Source: Curvibacter soli
GTDB lineage: Bacteria > Pseudomonadota > Gammaproteobacteria > Burkholderiales > Burkholderiaceae_C
Assembly: GCF_029211125.1 (NCBI RefSeq)
Contig: NZ_JARGEN010000031.1
Coordinates: forward strand, 1-64,000
Reading direction: 5' to 3'
Length of the DNA stretch: 64,000 bases
Position numbers and translations under genes: made by a program. Numbering within the stretch: the first letter of the stretch is position 1; each line of letters opens with the position of its first letter. Shown piece after piece: positions 33,270-42,791 of the stretch. The notes beneath the pieces were generated by a model. That model worked only from the letters and a program-made list of their open reading frames with translations, did no database searches and was not told the origin of the DNA.

Positions 33270-36200
33270 TCAGCCAAGCCGGGCCAACTGCTCGCGCAGC
33301 CGCGCCAGTGCCTCGCCGAAGTCGGCCACGCGCTTCTTCTCCTGCTCGATCACGGCCGCTGGCGCGCGGGCGACGAAGCCCTGGTTGCCGAGCTTGGCCT
33401 GGGCCTTGACGATCTCGGCCTCCAGCCGCGCGGCCTCCTTGCCGAGCCGGGCCTTTTCGGCGGCCACGTCGATTTCCATGAACAGGCACAGCCGCACGCC
33501 GCCTGCCACGGCCACGGGCGCGGCCTGCGCGGCGGCGGCCCAGGCGGCCTCGTCGTCGAACACCCGGACTTCGCCGAGCTTGGCCAGCGCCTGGAGCACG
33601 GGTGCGGCGGCGCGCAGGAAGCCGGCCCCTTCGGCGGCATCCGCCACGGCGTAGAGCGGCAGCCGCTGCGCGGGCGAGACGCCCATCTCGCCGCGCAGCG
33701 TGCGGCAGGCATCGACCACGGCCTTCAGGCGCGCGACATACGCCTCGGCGGCCTCGTCGATCTTCTCGGGCCGGCTTTGCGGGTAGGCGGCGATGCTGAT
33801 GGATTCGCTGGTCTTTCTGCCGGCCACGGGCGCCACCTTCTGCCACAGCTCCTCGGTGATGAAGGGGATCAGCGGGTGTGCCAGGCGCAGGATGGTTTCC
33901 AGGGTGCGGATCAGCGTGCGGCGGGTGCCGCGCTGTTGTGCCTCGGTGCCGGTTTGAATCTGCACCTTGGCGATTTCCAGGTACCAGTCGCAGAACTCGT
34001 TCCACACGAAGTCGTAGACTGCGTTCGCCACGTTGTCGAGCCGGTATTCGGCGAACGCCTTGGCCACCTCGGCCTCCACTTTCTGCAGGCGCGAGGCGAT
34101 CCAGCGGTCGGCCTGCGAGAAGCGCAGGTAGCCGCCCGCCGCGCATTCCTCTGCTGCATGGTCCTTCAGGCCGCAGTCGAAGCCTTCGCAGTTCATCAGC
34201 GCGAAGCGGGTGGCGTTCCAGAGCTTGTTGCAGAAGTTGCGGTAGCCCTCGCAGCGCTTGCTGTCGAAGTTGATGCTGCGCCCGAGCGTGGCCAGCGCCG
34301 CGAAGGTGAAGCGCAGCGCGTCGGCGCCGTAGGCCGGGATGCCCTGGGGGAACTCCTTCTCGGTGTTCTTGCGCACCGCAGGCGCCGTCTCGGGCTTGCG
34401 CAGGCCGGTGGTGCGCTTGTCCAGCAGGGGCGCCAGCGCGATGCCGTCGATCAAATCCACCGGGTCGAGCACGTTGCCCTCGCTCTTGCTCATCTTCTTG
34501 CCCTGCGCGTCGCGCACCAGGCCGTGGATGTAGACGTGGCGAAACGGCACGCGGCCCGTGAAGTGCGTGGTCATCATGATCATCCGGGCGACCCAGAAGA
34601 AGATGATGTCGTAGCCGGTGACCAGCACGGTGCTTGGGAGGTATAGGTCGTAGTCGCTCGTGCTACCTTGGCTTCCCGTGGATACGTCGCCGCCGGCCCC
34701 GCCAGCGGCTTGAGGCCATCCTACGGTGCTGAACGGCACCAGCGCGCTCGAATACCACGTATCGAGCACATCCTCGTCGCGCACCAGTTTCTTGCCGGGC
34801 GCCTGTTGCTGCGCCTCTTCCTCGCTGTGCGCGACGTAGACCTTGCCGCCCTCGTCGTACCACGCGGGAATCTGGTGCCCCCACCACAACTGGCGGCTGA
34901 TGCACCAGTCCTGGATGTTTTTCATCCACTGGTTGTAGGTGTTGACCCAGTTCTCGGGCACGAACTTCACTTCGCCCGAGGCCACGGCGTCGATGGCCTT
35001 CTGCGCGATGCTCTTGCCCGTGGGGTCGCCCGTGCCCACCTCTGCGGCGCCGGGCCGCCCAAAGCCGGAGACGGCCTCCTCGGGGGGCAGCGAACCACGC
35101 GCAGCGGGGAGCGTGGGGGTCTTGTTCATGGCCACGAACCACTGGTCGGTGAGCATCGGCTCCACCACCTGGCCCGTGCGCGCGCAGCGCGGCACCATGA
35201 GCTTGTGCTTCTTCACTTCCACCAGCAGGCCCATGGCTTCGAGGTCGGCCACGATCTGCCTGCGGGCCGCGAAGCGGTCCAGCCCGCGGTATTTCACGGG
35301 CGCGTTGTCGCTGATGGCCGCGTCCAGCGTCAGCACGCCGATCACCGGCAGCCCGTGGCGCTGGCCCACGGCGTAGTCGTTGTAGTCGTGCGCGGGCGTT
35401 ACCTTCACCACGCCGGTGCCGAAGTCCTTGTCCACGTAGTCGTCGGCGATCACCGGGATCTCGCGGTCCACCAGCGGCAGCTTCACCTTCCTGCCGATCA
35501 GGTGCCGGTAGCGCGCATCCTCGGGGTGCACCATCACGGCCGTGTCACCCAGCATGGTCTCGGGCCGCGTGGTGGCCACCACCAGCGAGCCGGTGTCGTC
35601 GGCCAGCGGGTAGCGGATGTGCCAGAGGAAGCCGTCCTCCTCCTCGCTCTCCACCTCCAGGTCGCTTACCGCCGTCTTGAGCTGCGGGTCCCAGTTGACC
35701 AGGCGCTTGCCGCGGTAGATCAGACCCTGCCGGTACAGGCGCACGAAGGTGTCGGTCACCACTTTCGACAGCTTGTCGTCCATGGTGAAGTACTGGTGCG
35801 TCCAGTCCACACTGTCGCCCAGGCGGCGCATCTGGCCGAAGATGGTGTTGCCGCTCTGCTCCTTCCATTCCCACACGCGGGCGACGAAGTTCTTGCGCCC
35901 CAGTTCGTGCCGGCTGGTGCCCTGGCCCTGCAACTGGCGCTCCACCACGATCTGCGTGGCGATGCCCGCGTGGTCGGTGCCCGGCACCCACAGCGTGTTG
36001 AAGCCGCGCATGCGGTGGTAGCGCGTCAGGCTGTCCATGATGGTCTGGTTGAACGCATGCCCCATGTGCAGCGTGCCCGTGACGTTGGGCGGCGGCAGTT
36101 GGATGGCGAAGGCCGGCTCGCCGGCGCGGGGCTCGCCGGTGCCGCGCCAGCCCGCGCGGGCATAGCCGCGCTGCTCCCAGGCGGGGCCCCAGTGCGCTTC

Positions 36201-36278
36201 CAGCGCGGCGGGCTCGAAGGACTTGGCAAGGCTGTCGAGGCCGGGCTGGGCGGGGCGTGTGGCGGTGGTGTCGCTCAT
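33270..36278 (-). CDS. valS: Valyl-tRNA synthetase
   Basis: A 1002-residue class Ia synthetase. The HIGH equivalent is HMGH in [15 protein letters not shown], and KMSKS is in [13 protein letters not shown]. The editing domain, anticodon-binding domain and the C-terminal coiled coil ([20 protein letters not shown]) are present. It is about 50 residues longer than usual because of two in-frame insertions at about residues 388-415 and 523-543, rich in G, A and S. The first resembles a GC-rich intergenic repeat. Both fall in loops, so function may be kept. Confidence 0.94.
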   Translation of the reverse strand: MSDTTATRPAQPGLDSLAKSFEPAALEAHWGPAWEQRGYARAGWRGTGEPRAGEPAFAIQLPPPNVTGTLHMGHAFNQTIMDSLTRYHRMRGFNTLWVPGTDHAGIATQIVVERQLQGQGTSRHELGRKNFVARVWEWKEQSGNTIFGQMRRLGDSVDWTHQYFTMDDKLSKVVTDTFVRLYRQGLIYRGKRLVNWDPQLKTAVSDLEVESEEEDGFLWHIRYPLADDTGSLVVATTRPETMLGDTAVMVHPEDARYRHLIGRKVKLPLVDREIPVIADDYVDKDFGTGVVKVTPAHDYNDYAVGQRHGLPVIGVLTLDAAISDNAPVKYRGLDRFAARRQIVADLEAMGLLVEVKKHKLMVPRCARTGQVVEPMLTDQWFVAMNKTPTLPAARGSLPPEEAVSGFGRPGAAEVGTGDPTGKSIAQKAIDAVASGEVKFVPENWVNTYNQWMKNIQDWCISRQLWWGHQIPAWYDEGGKVYVAHSEEEAQQQAPGKKLVRDEDVLDTWYSSALVPFSTVGWPQAAGGAGGDVSTGSQGSTSDYDLYLPSTVLVTGYDIIFFWVARMIMMTTHFTGRVPFRHVYIHGLVRDAQGKKMSKSEGNVLDPVDLIDGIALAPLLDKRTTGLRKPETAPAVRKNTEKEFPQGIPAYGADALRFTFAALATLGRSINFDSKRCEGYRNFCNKLWNATRFALMNCEGFDCGLKDHAAEECAAGGYLRFSQADRWIASRLQKVEAEVAKAFAEYRLDNVANAVYDFVWNEFCDWYLEIAKVQIQTGTEAQQRGTRRTLIRTLETILRLAHPLIPFITEELWQKVAPVAGRKTSESISIAAYPQSRPEKIDEAAEAYVARLKAVVDACRTLRGEMGVSPAQRLPLYAVADAAEGAGFLRAAAPVLQALAKLGEVRVFDDEAAWAAAAQAAPVAVAGGVRLCLFMEIDVAAEKARLGKEAARLEAEIVKAQAKLGNQGFVARAPAAVIEQEKKRVADFGEALARLREQLARLG
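35025..35115. repeat. GC-rich repeat-like insertion within valS
   Basis: On the minus strand it reads [20 protein letters not shown] within ValS. The DNA has the GGGGGGCAGCGAACC and GCAGCGGGGAGCGTGGGGG style seen in Comamonadaceae intergenic repeats, and the stretch is absent from usual ValS proteins as I know them. The link to a repeat family is from memory of related genomes. Confidence 0.45.
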
Positions 36279-36353
36279 GGCAAAAAGTGAAACGGCATCC
36301 AGCAGGATGCCGTGGGGTGTGGTGACGCACCGATTTTATCCCGTTCGGCGCTT

Positions 36354-36410
36354 CTCTTTTGATAGCATTCAGAGCAGGAAATATCTGCGCTGGAGGCATT
36401 TTTCGTTCAT
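36354..36410 (+). repeat. Dispersed hairpin repeat, copy 4
   Basis: TCTTTTGATAGCATTC, an AGAGCAG...CTGCGCT hairpin, GGCATTTTTCG, in the same order as copy 1. It lies upstream of valS and before the GGDEF gene at 36614. Confidence 0.65.
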
Positions 36411-36613
36411 ATACCTGGGGCATGGCGTGGCCACGCACGTGCGCGCCAGCAGCGCCTTGCGCTCCGTGGCGTGGAAGCGACGGGCAACCCCGCGCACTAT
36501 CGGGGAAATGGCATGGCGCTGCCGCCAGGGCGGGCATGATGCGGGCTGGCTGCGATTCCCCCGCCCCAGCCCCAGCCCCCGCCCCTTTCTTCTTCCGTAC
36601 TGCGCCATTGTTC

Positions 36614-38176
36614 ATGCCGCGCCTTGACCTGCGCAAGCTCATCCTGGGCCTGGCCCTGCTGTCGCTCGTCCTGGGCCTGGGCAGCGCGCTGTATTCGGCC
36701 CACCGGGTGCAGGAAGACCTGCTGATCCGCAACACGCTGGAGGCCAACCGCACCTACGCGGCCAAGCTGGCGGACACGGCGGATACGTTCATTGCCACCA
36801 TCGAGCGGCGGCTGGCCTATGCGAGCCGCTCGCTCGCCGAACTGATGGGCGAGCCCGCAGCCCTGCAGGCGCAGGCCCGCAGGCTGCAGCAGGATACCAA
36901 CTCCTTCAACGCCGTCGTCATCGTCGACGCACGGGGCGTGGTGCAGGCCTCGTACCCCGACAGCCTGGCGCTCAACGGCGAGCAGTTGCGCTCTGAGGGC
37001 GACGGCCAGAGCCTGCAGCGGCGCGAGCCCTTCGTCAGCGCGCCCTATCGTTCCGCGCGCGGGCGGCTGGTCGTCAGCCTCTCGCAGCCGATCGTCGACG
37101 GCCAGGGGCGCTACCGCGGCTACGTTGCCGGCGCCATCTACCTGCAGGAGCCCAACATCCTGCAGAATATCCTGGGCCTGCACTACTACCAGGACGGCTC
37201 CTACCTCTATGTCGTGGAAGGCCAGCACAGGCTCATCATCTACCACCCCGAACTCGAGCGCATCGGCGAGATGGTGCTGGGCAACCCGGCCATCGAGGCC
37301 GTGATCGCGGGCCAGACGGGCAGCATGCGCATGGTCAACAGCAAGGGCGTGGACATGCTGGCCGGCTACGCGCCGCTGCGCCGCACCGGCTGGGGCGTGG
37401 TGGCGCAGCGGCCCGTACACGCCACGCTGACCGAGTTGGACCTTCTGCTGCGCAGCACGGTGCTGCGCACGCTGCCGCTGCTGCTGGCGTCGATGCTCAT
37501 CGTCTGGGCACTGACGCGGGTCATCTGCCGGCCCCTGTGGCAGCTCGCGCGCCAGGCCCGGCACATGGATGGCATGGGCACGGCCTACGCTGCCATCGAG
37601 AAGCTGCCGGCCTGGTACTTCGAGGCATTCGAGCTCAAGCGTTCCCTGCTGGCAGGCTTGAGCGTGCTCGACAACAAGATCGACCGGCTCAACCGCGACG
37701 CACTGACCGACCCGCTGACCGGCCTGCACAACCGGCGCGGCATGGACGCGGCGCTGGACACCTGGCTGGAGGACGGACGCGGCTTTGCGATCGTGGCGCT
37801 GGACATCGACCACTTCAAGCACGTCAACGACGTTTTCGGCCACGACGTGGGCGACAGCGTGTTGCGCGAGATGGGCGCGCTGATGCGCGAGCATGCCCGC
37901 CCCACCGACCTGCTGTGCCGCCCGGGCGGGGAGGAGTTCAGCATCTTCATGCCCGGCACCTCCGCCGCCGGTGCGCGCGAGGCGGCGGAGCGCCTGCGCC
38001 GGGCCATCGCCGACCATGCGTTCGCCGTGGCAGGCACGGTGACCGTCTCGCTGGGCGTGGCCGAGCTGGAGGCCGGGGACCACGACCTGGAGCGCGCCCT
38101 GAAGCGCGCGGACCGGGCGCTCTACCAGGCGAAGAAGGATGGGCGCAACCGCACGATGGTGGCCGAGCCGGGGTGA
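36614..38176 (+). CDS. Diguanylate cyclase with periplasmic dCache-type sensor
   Basis: A 520-residue membrane protein. One membrane segment at about residues 9-30, a periplasmic sensor of about 260 residues (with VVIVDARGVVQASYPDS, typical of a Cache domain), a second membrane segment at about 285-305, then a GGDEF domain with the active signature GGEEF and LDIDHFKHVNDVFGH. It should make cyclic di-GMP in response to an unknown outside signal. ATG 36614 was chosen because it begins MPRLDLRKL just before the first membrane segment; the longer open frame from 36359 is not supported. Confidence 0.9.
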   Translation: MPRLDLRKLILGLALLSLVLGLGSALYSAHRVQEDLLIRNTLEANRTYAAKLADTADTFIATIERRLAYASRSLAELMGEPAALQAQARRLQQDTNSFNAVVIVDARGVVQASYPDSLALNGEQLRSEGDGQSLQRREPFVSAPYRSARGRLVVSLSQPIVDGQGRYRGYVAGAIYLQEPNILQNILGLHYYQDGSYLYVVEGQHRLIIYHPELERIGEMVLGNPAIEAVIAGQTGSMRMVNSKGVDMLAGYAPLRRTGWGVVAQRPVHATLTELDLLLRSTVLRTLPLLLASMLIVWALTRVICRPLWQLARQARHMDGMGTAYAAIEKLPAWYFEAFELKRSLLAGLSVLDNKIDRLNRDALTDPLTGLHNRRGMDAALDTWLEDGRGFAIVALDIDHFKHVNDVFGHDVGDSVLREMGALMREHARPTDLLCRPGGEEFSIFMPGTSAAGAREAAERLRRAIADHAFAVAGTVTVSLGVAELEAGDHDLERALKRADRALYQAKKDGRNRTMVAEPG

Positions 38177-38185
38177 TGTGGTTTT

Positions 38186-38818
38186 TCAAGCCGTGCCGCC
38201 CCCCGCGGGCACGAACTCCGGACGGTCGTTGGCCTGGGGCTTGAGCGGCGCGGCGGCGGCGCCTGCCGCGCGCTCGCGGCGCCACTGTTGCTTGCGCGCC
38301 GTCCACTCCGCCAGCCGGGCGTGGGCCGTGGCGCTTTCCTTGTGCATCTGCGCCGCGTCGGCCAGTTGCGCGGAGAGTTCCAGCCGAATGCCGTTGGGGT
38401 CGAAGAAGTAGATGCTCTTGAAGATGTGGTGGTCCGTCACGCCCAGCACCTCCACGCCATGGGCCTGCAGGCGCTGCTTGGCGGCCTCCAGATCGGCCAC
38501 CGTATCGACGCGCAAGGCGATGTGGTTGACCCACGCCGGCGTGTTGGGCGAGGGCGCGGCCTGCACGTCGTCGCCCAGGTCGAAGAAGGCGATGAACGAG
38601 CCGTCGCGCAGGCGAAAGAAGATGTGGGTGTAGGGGCAGTACTCGCCCGTGCTGGGCACGTAGTCGCTCTGGATGATGTGGTAGAGCGGCAGGCCCAGGA
38701 TGTCCTCGTAGAAATGCCGCGTCTCCTCGGCGTCGCGCGCCTTGTAGGCATAGTGGTGTAGCTGCTGGATGGGCGCGGGCGCGGGCAGCGCGGCGGTGGT
38801 ATCGGGTGCGGTGGCCAT
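38186..38818 (-). CDS. VOC-superfamily protein (glyoxalase/dioxygenase-like)
   Basis: A 210-residue protein with two vicinal-oxygen-chelate halves. Candidate metal ligands are His in QQLHHYAYKARD, His in WVNHIALRVD and Glu in GIRLELSAQ, the pattern H-H-E of this fold. A 50-residue charged C-terminal helix follows. The substrate is unknown. ATG 38818. The upstream region is AT-rich with operator-like repeats. It converges with the GGDEF gene. Confidence 0.85.
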   Translation of the reverse strand: MATAPDTTAALPAPAPIQQLHHYAYKARDAEETRHFYEDILGLPLYHIIQSDYVPSTGEYCPYTHIFFRLRDGSFIAFFDLGDDVQAAPSPNTPAWVNHIALRVDTVADLEAAKQRLQAHGVEVLGVTDHHIFKSIYFFDPNGIRLELSAQLADAAQMHKESATAHARLAEWTARKQQWRRERAAGAAAAPLKPQANDRPEFVPAGGGTA

Positions 38819-38864
38819 GGTGTCTCCTCGTGTGGGGGTGTGTACGGCACCGATATTAAGCTAT

Positions 38865-38891
38865 TCGAAATCGATTTACTATATCGAAATC
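38865..38891. promoter_or_regulatory. Operator-like repeats upstream of the VOC gene
   Basis: Two copies of TCGAAATC (38865-38872 and 38884-38891) are spaced 19 bases apart, and AAATCGATTT (38868-38877) is a perfect palindrome. They lie about 50-75 bases before the VOC gene in an AT-rich patch and may bind a regulator. Confidence 0.4.
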
Positions 38892-38958
38892 ATGCCGCTA
38901 TGTTTTCAGGAGCTTTCACCGCAGCATATACAAAGGTTTCAGCATGAAAACAGCGTTA

Positions 38959-39196
38959 AACCTGGAACCGGCAGTTGACCGCTTTGTATCCCTTGCCAGG
39001 CCGCATGAAATCGAGCGTTGACGGCGCCGACGGGGTTCACCTCGTGGGTGAGAGCGCCATGCACCTGCCAGCACCGCGCTCGGCGCGCCATGCGGCGTTG
39101 CTCCTCCTTGCGGGCAGTAGCCCGCCGCGTCGCCCGGTCTTGCCTGGCACCCCGATCACGGCACCGGCAGGCGCATCCAACTGCCGTTTCCAGGTT
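38959..39196. mobile_element. 238-bp MITE-like element, copy 2
   Basis: Same length as copy 1 at 13787 and almost identical through its right two thirds, with AACCTGGAACCGGCAGTTG on the left and CAACTGCCGTTTCCAGGTT on the right. It lies between the VOC gene and hemY and holds no intact gene. Confidence 0.78.
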
Positions 39197-39210
39197 AAAC
39201 CATTGAAGAA

Positions 39211-39236
39211 ACTGCGGCGGCAGCTATGAATAGAGG
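39211..39236 (-). repeat. Partial hairpin-repeat copy
   Basis: CTGCGGCGGCAGCTATGAATAG resembles the CTGCGGTAGCAGCTATCAAAAA end of copy 5 at 50390. Only about 25 bases match. Confidence 0.35.
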
Positions 39237-39260
39237 AGCACTGCGCTCCGCGCCTGGGCG

Positions 39261-40541
39261 TCAGCGCGCCAGCGCGGCCTGCTTCCAGGCCGCGGCGGTG
39301 GCCTCGGCGTCGCCGCGCTCCTCGGCCAGTTCGGCCAGGTAGCGCCAGGCGCGGCTGCGCAGTTCGGCGTCCTGCAAGCCGGCGGCGGCGCTGGCCAGCA
39401 ACTGCTGCGCCTTGCCCCAGAGCTGGCGCTTGAGGCAGGCCGTGCCGGCCAGGTACTGCAGCGCGGCGTTGCGCGGGTTGGCCTGCTGCGCGGCCTCGAT
39501 GCGCGCCAGCCAGGCCGGGTCCACCGAGTCCAGGCCAGCCTCCAGCGTGCGTACCATCTTGATTTCCAGCCCGTCCGGCAGGGCCGCCGGGCGCGCCGCC
39601 AGCGCCTCCCACACGGGCAGCAGCCAGGCGCGCACCTGCACGCCGCCACCGCCCAGTTGCGCCAGGCGCTGTGCCGCATGCACGGCCAGCCCGGGCATGG
39701 CGCGCTCGGCGGGCTCCAGGTCGTCGAGCCAGGCGCGCTGCAACTGCTCGGTGTCGCGCGCGCCGTCGATCAGCTCGATGGCCAGGCCGCGCACGATGCT
39801 CTGCGCCGCCGCCTCGGAGAACGCGCGGTGCTTGGCCAGCAGCCGCGCGGTGACCAGCGCCTCCTGCGTCAGCCCGGCCAGGCGCGCGGCCTTCAGGCGG
39901 ATGCGCAGCGCCACCGTGCGCCGCGCCGCGCCCTGTGGCAGTGCGGCCAGGTGCTCCAGCGCGGCGACGCTGTCGCGGTCGTCTAGGCTCCAGCGCGCGG
40001 CGCGCAACTGGGCACCTTCGCGGATCTCCTGCTCCTGCGCCGACACGCGCTGTGCCGTGCCGGCCAGCGCGTGCCGCAGATGCTCCTCGCGCCCGGCGCG
40101 GTCCTGCAGCGCATGGGCGTCGTCGGCGGCCACCAGGTGGGCCAGGGCGCGCAGTTGGCCGGCGTGCGCGGGCTCGGCGCCGGCGCTGATCAGGTCCGCT
40201 TCCTGCGCCAGCGCGGCCTCGGCGGCCTTGCGCGAGCGGATGAAGCGCCCGGCCAGTTGGTGCGCCAGCGCGTCGAGCATGGCCAGGTGCATGGCGCGCT
40301 CCTTCTGCTGCACGCGCCAGCGCCGCGCCTGGTGCGGCAGGCTCAGCAGCGAGCCGATGGCGCGCAGCGCCGCGTACAGCACGGCAAAGCCGCCCAGTAG
40401 CAGCAGCACCACCATGTTGAGCGACAGGTCGAGCCGGTAGGGCGGCCAGAACAGCGTCACCGTGCCCTGGTTGTTGCCCACGAACAGGGCCACCGCCACC
40501 GCGATGGCGAAAAGTGCCAGGAGCCAGAGTGCCGCGCGCAT
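39261..40541 (-). CDS. hemY: HemY protein
   Basis: A 426-residue inner membrane protein of the hemX-hemY group. N-terminal membrane helices at about residues 4-22 and 40-62 enclose the conserved NNQGTVTLFWPPYRLDLSLN loop (the family hallmark), followed by a long TPR-like helical domain in the periplasm or cytoplasm. It is the last gene of hemC-hemD-hemX-hemY. Its role in haem synthesis is not settled; it is not the oxygen-dependent protoporphyrinogen oxidase of Bacillus that shares the name. Confidence 0.9.
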   Translation of the reverse strand: MRAALWLLALFAIAVAVALFVGNNQGTVTLFWPPYRLDLSLNMVVLLLLGGFAVLYAALRAIGSLLSLPHQARRWRVQQKERAMHLAMLDALAHQLAGRFIRSRKAAEAALAQEADLISAGAEPAHAGQLRALAHLVAADDAHALQDRAGREEHLRHALAGTAQRVSAQEQEIREGAQLRAARWSLDDRDSVAALEHLAALPQGAARRTVALRIRLKAARLAGLTQEALVTARLLAKHRAFSEAAAQSIVRGLAIELIDGARDTEQLQRAWLDDLEPAERAMPGLAVHAAQRLAQLGGGGVQVRAWLLPVWEALAARPAALPDGLEIKMVRTLEAGLDSVDPAWLARIEAAQQANPRNAALQYLAGTACLKRQLWGKAQQLLASAAAGLQDAELRSRAWRYLAELAEERGDAEATAAAWKQAALAR

Positions 40542-40569
40542 ACGTGTCGTCGTTCGTCGTCCGTGGGTG

Positions 40570-41691
40570 TCAGCGCGCCGGCATGGCCGCCGCCGCAGTG
40601 GCCAGCGCGTTCAGCGTTTCGTCGGGGCGCGGCAGCTCGGCGGCGCGGGCCTGGGCCATGGTCTGCTGCAGCAGCGTGGCCGCGTTCTGCACGCGCTTGG
40701 AGGCGGGGTCGAAGTACTTGTTGAGCAGGGCGGTGGCGCCGGTCAGATCGGCGCGCGTGGCTTCGTACTGGCGCGCCAGCACGCCCAGGCGCGCGCCCTG
40801 GAGCTTGAGCTTGAGGTTCTCGCGCAGGAAGTAGGTCTGCTCGGGCGCCAGCAGCGCCGCGTCGGGCTGGTCGATGCGCGACACGCGCACCAGGCCGCGC
40901 GCCTCGTCGCGCACCTGCTGCCAGCCCCGGCGCAGCGCGACAAGCCACCAGGCCTCGTCCGCCGCCGGGGCGCCGGGCTGCGCGTCCGCCGTTGCGGGGG
41001 GCGCCAGGCGGCTGGCCGCGGTGCCGATGCCCACCGTGTTGACCACGGGCAGGTCGTCCACCAGGCGCGACAAGTCGTCGAGCCGCCCGAGCAGGCCGGC
41101 GGTGTCGGTGACGTTGGCGCTCTTGATGCGCTCGATGTCGTGGCCGATGGCGCGCGCCAGCGGTGCCAGCCGCGGCTGGGCGGCGCGGGCGATGCGCTGG
41201 TCGGCACCCTTGAGCGCGGCCAGCAGCGGCTCCAGGCTGCCGGTGAGCTGCGTCTGCTGCAGCGCCAGGCGCAGCGCGGAGTCGATGTCCACCACCAGGT
41301 TCTCGTCGCGGCTGCGCGAGACGCTCTGCATCAACTCCTCGATCTGGCTGCGCTGCAGCGCCACGTCGCCCAGGCGGGCCTCGGCCACGCTCTGGCGCGC
41401 GGCGATGTCGCGCGCCAGGTCGCGCGCCTCGCGCGCCGTGGTGCGGGCCTCGATGGCCAGGGAGTTGGCGTCGGCGCTCTGGCGCGCGAGCTGTTCCTGG
41501 ATGCCCGACAGCTTGTGCCACAGCAGGCCGCTGGCGACGGCCCCGCCGCAGGCGATGAGCGCCACCAGCGCCAGGGCTGCGTGGCTGGCGCCGGGCACCG
41601 CCGCGGCATCGTCCGTCGCCGGGCTGCCGGGCTGCGCGGGCAGGGTGGGGGCGGCCTCTGCGGGCGCGTCGTTGCGGGGCTCTGGGCTCAT
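40570..41691 (-). CDS. hemX: HemX-like protein (uroporphyrinogen-III C-methyltransferase family name)
   Basis: A 373-residue protein with one membrane segment at about residues 38-60 (ALALVALIACGGAVASGLLW) and a long coiled-coil region (WHKLSGIQEQLARQSAD onward), then a globular part with WWLVALRRGWQQVRDEA and LLAPEQTYFLRENLKLKL, typical of HemX. No methyltransferase motif is present despite the family name. The start overlaps the hemD stop in an ATGA. It is followed by hemY after 28 bases. Confidence 0.9.
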   Translation of the reverse strand: MSPEPRNDAPAEAAPTLPAQPGSPATDDAAAVPGASHAALALVALIACGGAVASGLLWHKLSGIQEQLARQSADANSLAIEARTTAREARDLARDIAARQSVAEARLGDVALQRSQIEELMQSVSRSRDENLVVDIDSALRLALQQTQLTGSLEPLLAALKGADQRIARAAQPRLAPLARAIGHDIERIKSANVTDTAGLLGRLDDLSRLVDDLPVVNTVGIGTAASRLAPPATADAQPGAPAADEAWWLVALRRGWQQVRDEARGLVRVSRIDQPDAALLAPEQTYFLRENLKLKLQGARLGVLARQYEATRADLTGATALLNKYFDPASKRVQNAATLLQQTMAQARAAELPRPDETLNALATAAAAMPAR

Positions 41692-42476
41692 GCCAGCGAT
41701 TCTATCGAGGCGATCACCGCGTCCTGGCCCGGGGCCGAGAGCGCGACCGCGCCGAAGCCCGCCGCGCGCGCGGCCTCGGCGATGCGCGGGTGCGTGGCCA
41801 GGGCGCGCGCCGCCCGCCAGCCCTGCGCGGGCAGCGCCGCGCGCAGGTGGGCGATGGCCTGCGCGCTGCTGAAGAGCCAGAGCGAGCCATCGTTGGCCGC
41901 CGCCTGGGCCAGCGCGCGCTGCGCGGCATCCAGCACGGGTGGCTGGCGCAGGTAGGCGGCGACGGCTTCCACGCGCGCGCGCGCCGCGGCGATCTGCTGC
42001 GCGAGCCAGTCGCGCCCGTTGCCCGTATCCGCACCCGCGGGGCCGGCGTCCGCACCGTCGCTGCCGCGCACCAGCAGCACCCGGTCGCCGGCCCGCGCCT
42101 GCGGTGCCACCAGCGCCCACAGCGCCTCGGAATCCATGCGCGCGGCGTCGGCGGCGGGCGCGTCGATGCTGCCCACCGGCACGCCGGCTTCGCGCAGGGC
42201 CTGGGCCGTGCCGGCACCGGGCGCCCAGGCGCGTGGCCCGGCGGGCCATGCGGCTGAGAGTGGGCGGGCGGCGAAGAAGTGCGCCACTGCGCTGCGGCTC
42301 ACGAACATCACGGCGCGGTATGCGGGCAGCACGGCCCAGGCGGCGCGCAGCGGCGCGGGGTCGGGTAGCGGGGCGATGCCGATCAGCGGCAGCGCCGCCG
42401 CCGCGATGCCGCGCGCGGCCAGCGCCCGCACCCACGGGCCGGCCTCGGCGGCGGGGCGGGTGACGATGACCTGCAT
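41688..42476 (-). CDS. hemD: Uroporphyrinogen-III synthase
   Basis: A 262-residue enzyme closing hydroxymethylbilane into uroporphyrinogen III. It has the weakly conserved HemD pattern: MQVIVTRPAAEAGPWVRAL at the start, PLIGIAPLPD, FVSRSAVAHFF and a late LWLFSSAQAIAHL. ATG 42476 starts the known N-terminus; the open extension to 42689 enters repeated DNA. Its stop overlaps hemX. About 315 bases, including an inverted-repeat element, separate it from hemC. Confidence 0.9.
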   Translation of the reverse strand: MQVIVTRPAAEAGPWVRALAARGIAAAALPLIGIAPLPDPAPLRAAWAVLPAYRAVMFVSRSAVAHFFAARPLSAAWPAGPRAWAPGAGTAQALREAGVPVGSIDAPAADAARMDSEALWALVAPQARAGDRVLLVRGSDGADAGPAGADTGNGRDWLAQQIAAARARVEAVAAYLRQPPVLDAAQRALAQAAANDGSLWLFSSAQAIAHLRAALPAQGWRAARALATHPRIAEAARAAGFGAVALSAPGQDAVIASIESLA

Positions 42477-42551
42477 GGGCTTTTGCTTATCGATGGCCCC
42501 GCCGCGCATCGCATGACCCCCATGCCTGGAACGGGCGCGGCCAAGGCCAGC

Positions 42552-42740
42552 GAACACTGCGAAGCCGGCTTTGCCTAGTGCAGTGTTCGATGCCTGGCGG
42601 CACCAATAAAAGCGATGCGTTTTGGCGCAGGGCAAGGCGCAAACCACAGCGATGGCCGTCGCTATCGCGCGGATTTGCAACGCCGCCATGCGGCAAAAGG
42701 CGCGGTTTCATGTGCTGCTTCGCGTTGAACACTGCACTAG
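42552..42740. repeat. Inverted-repeat element between hemC and hemD
   Basis: A perfect 14-bp pair, CTAGTGCAGTGTTC (42575-42588) and GAACACTGCACTAG (42727-42740), encloses 138 bases. A nested 9-bp pair GAACACTGC/GCAGTGTTC sits at 42552-42588. The inside has AAAGCGATGCGTTTTGGCG and GGCGCAAACC, and no gene. MITE-like; the rest of 42477-42791 holds no gene. Confidence 0.7.
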
Positions 42741-42791
42741 CCGCTGGCGGCGCGCTCTTGAGGGGGAGCGCCGCAGGCGCTCGGGGGCGTT

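Noticed and set aside
36359-36613. 85-residue N-terminal extension of the dCache-GGDEF protein
   Set aside because: Passes through the hairpin repeat and lacks similarity; the membrane segment begins right after ATG 36614.
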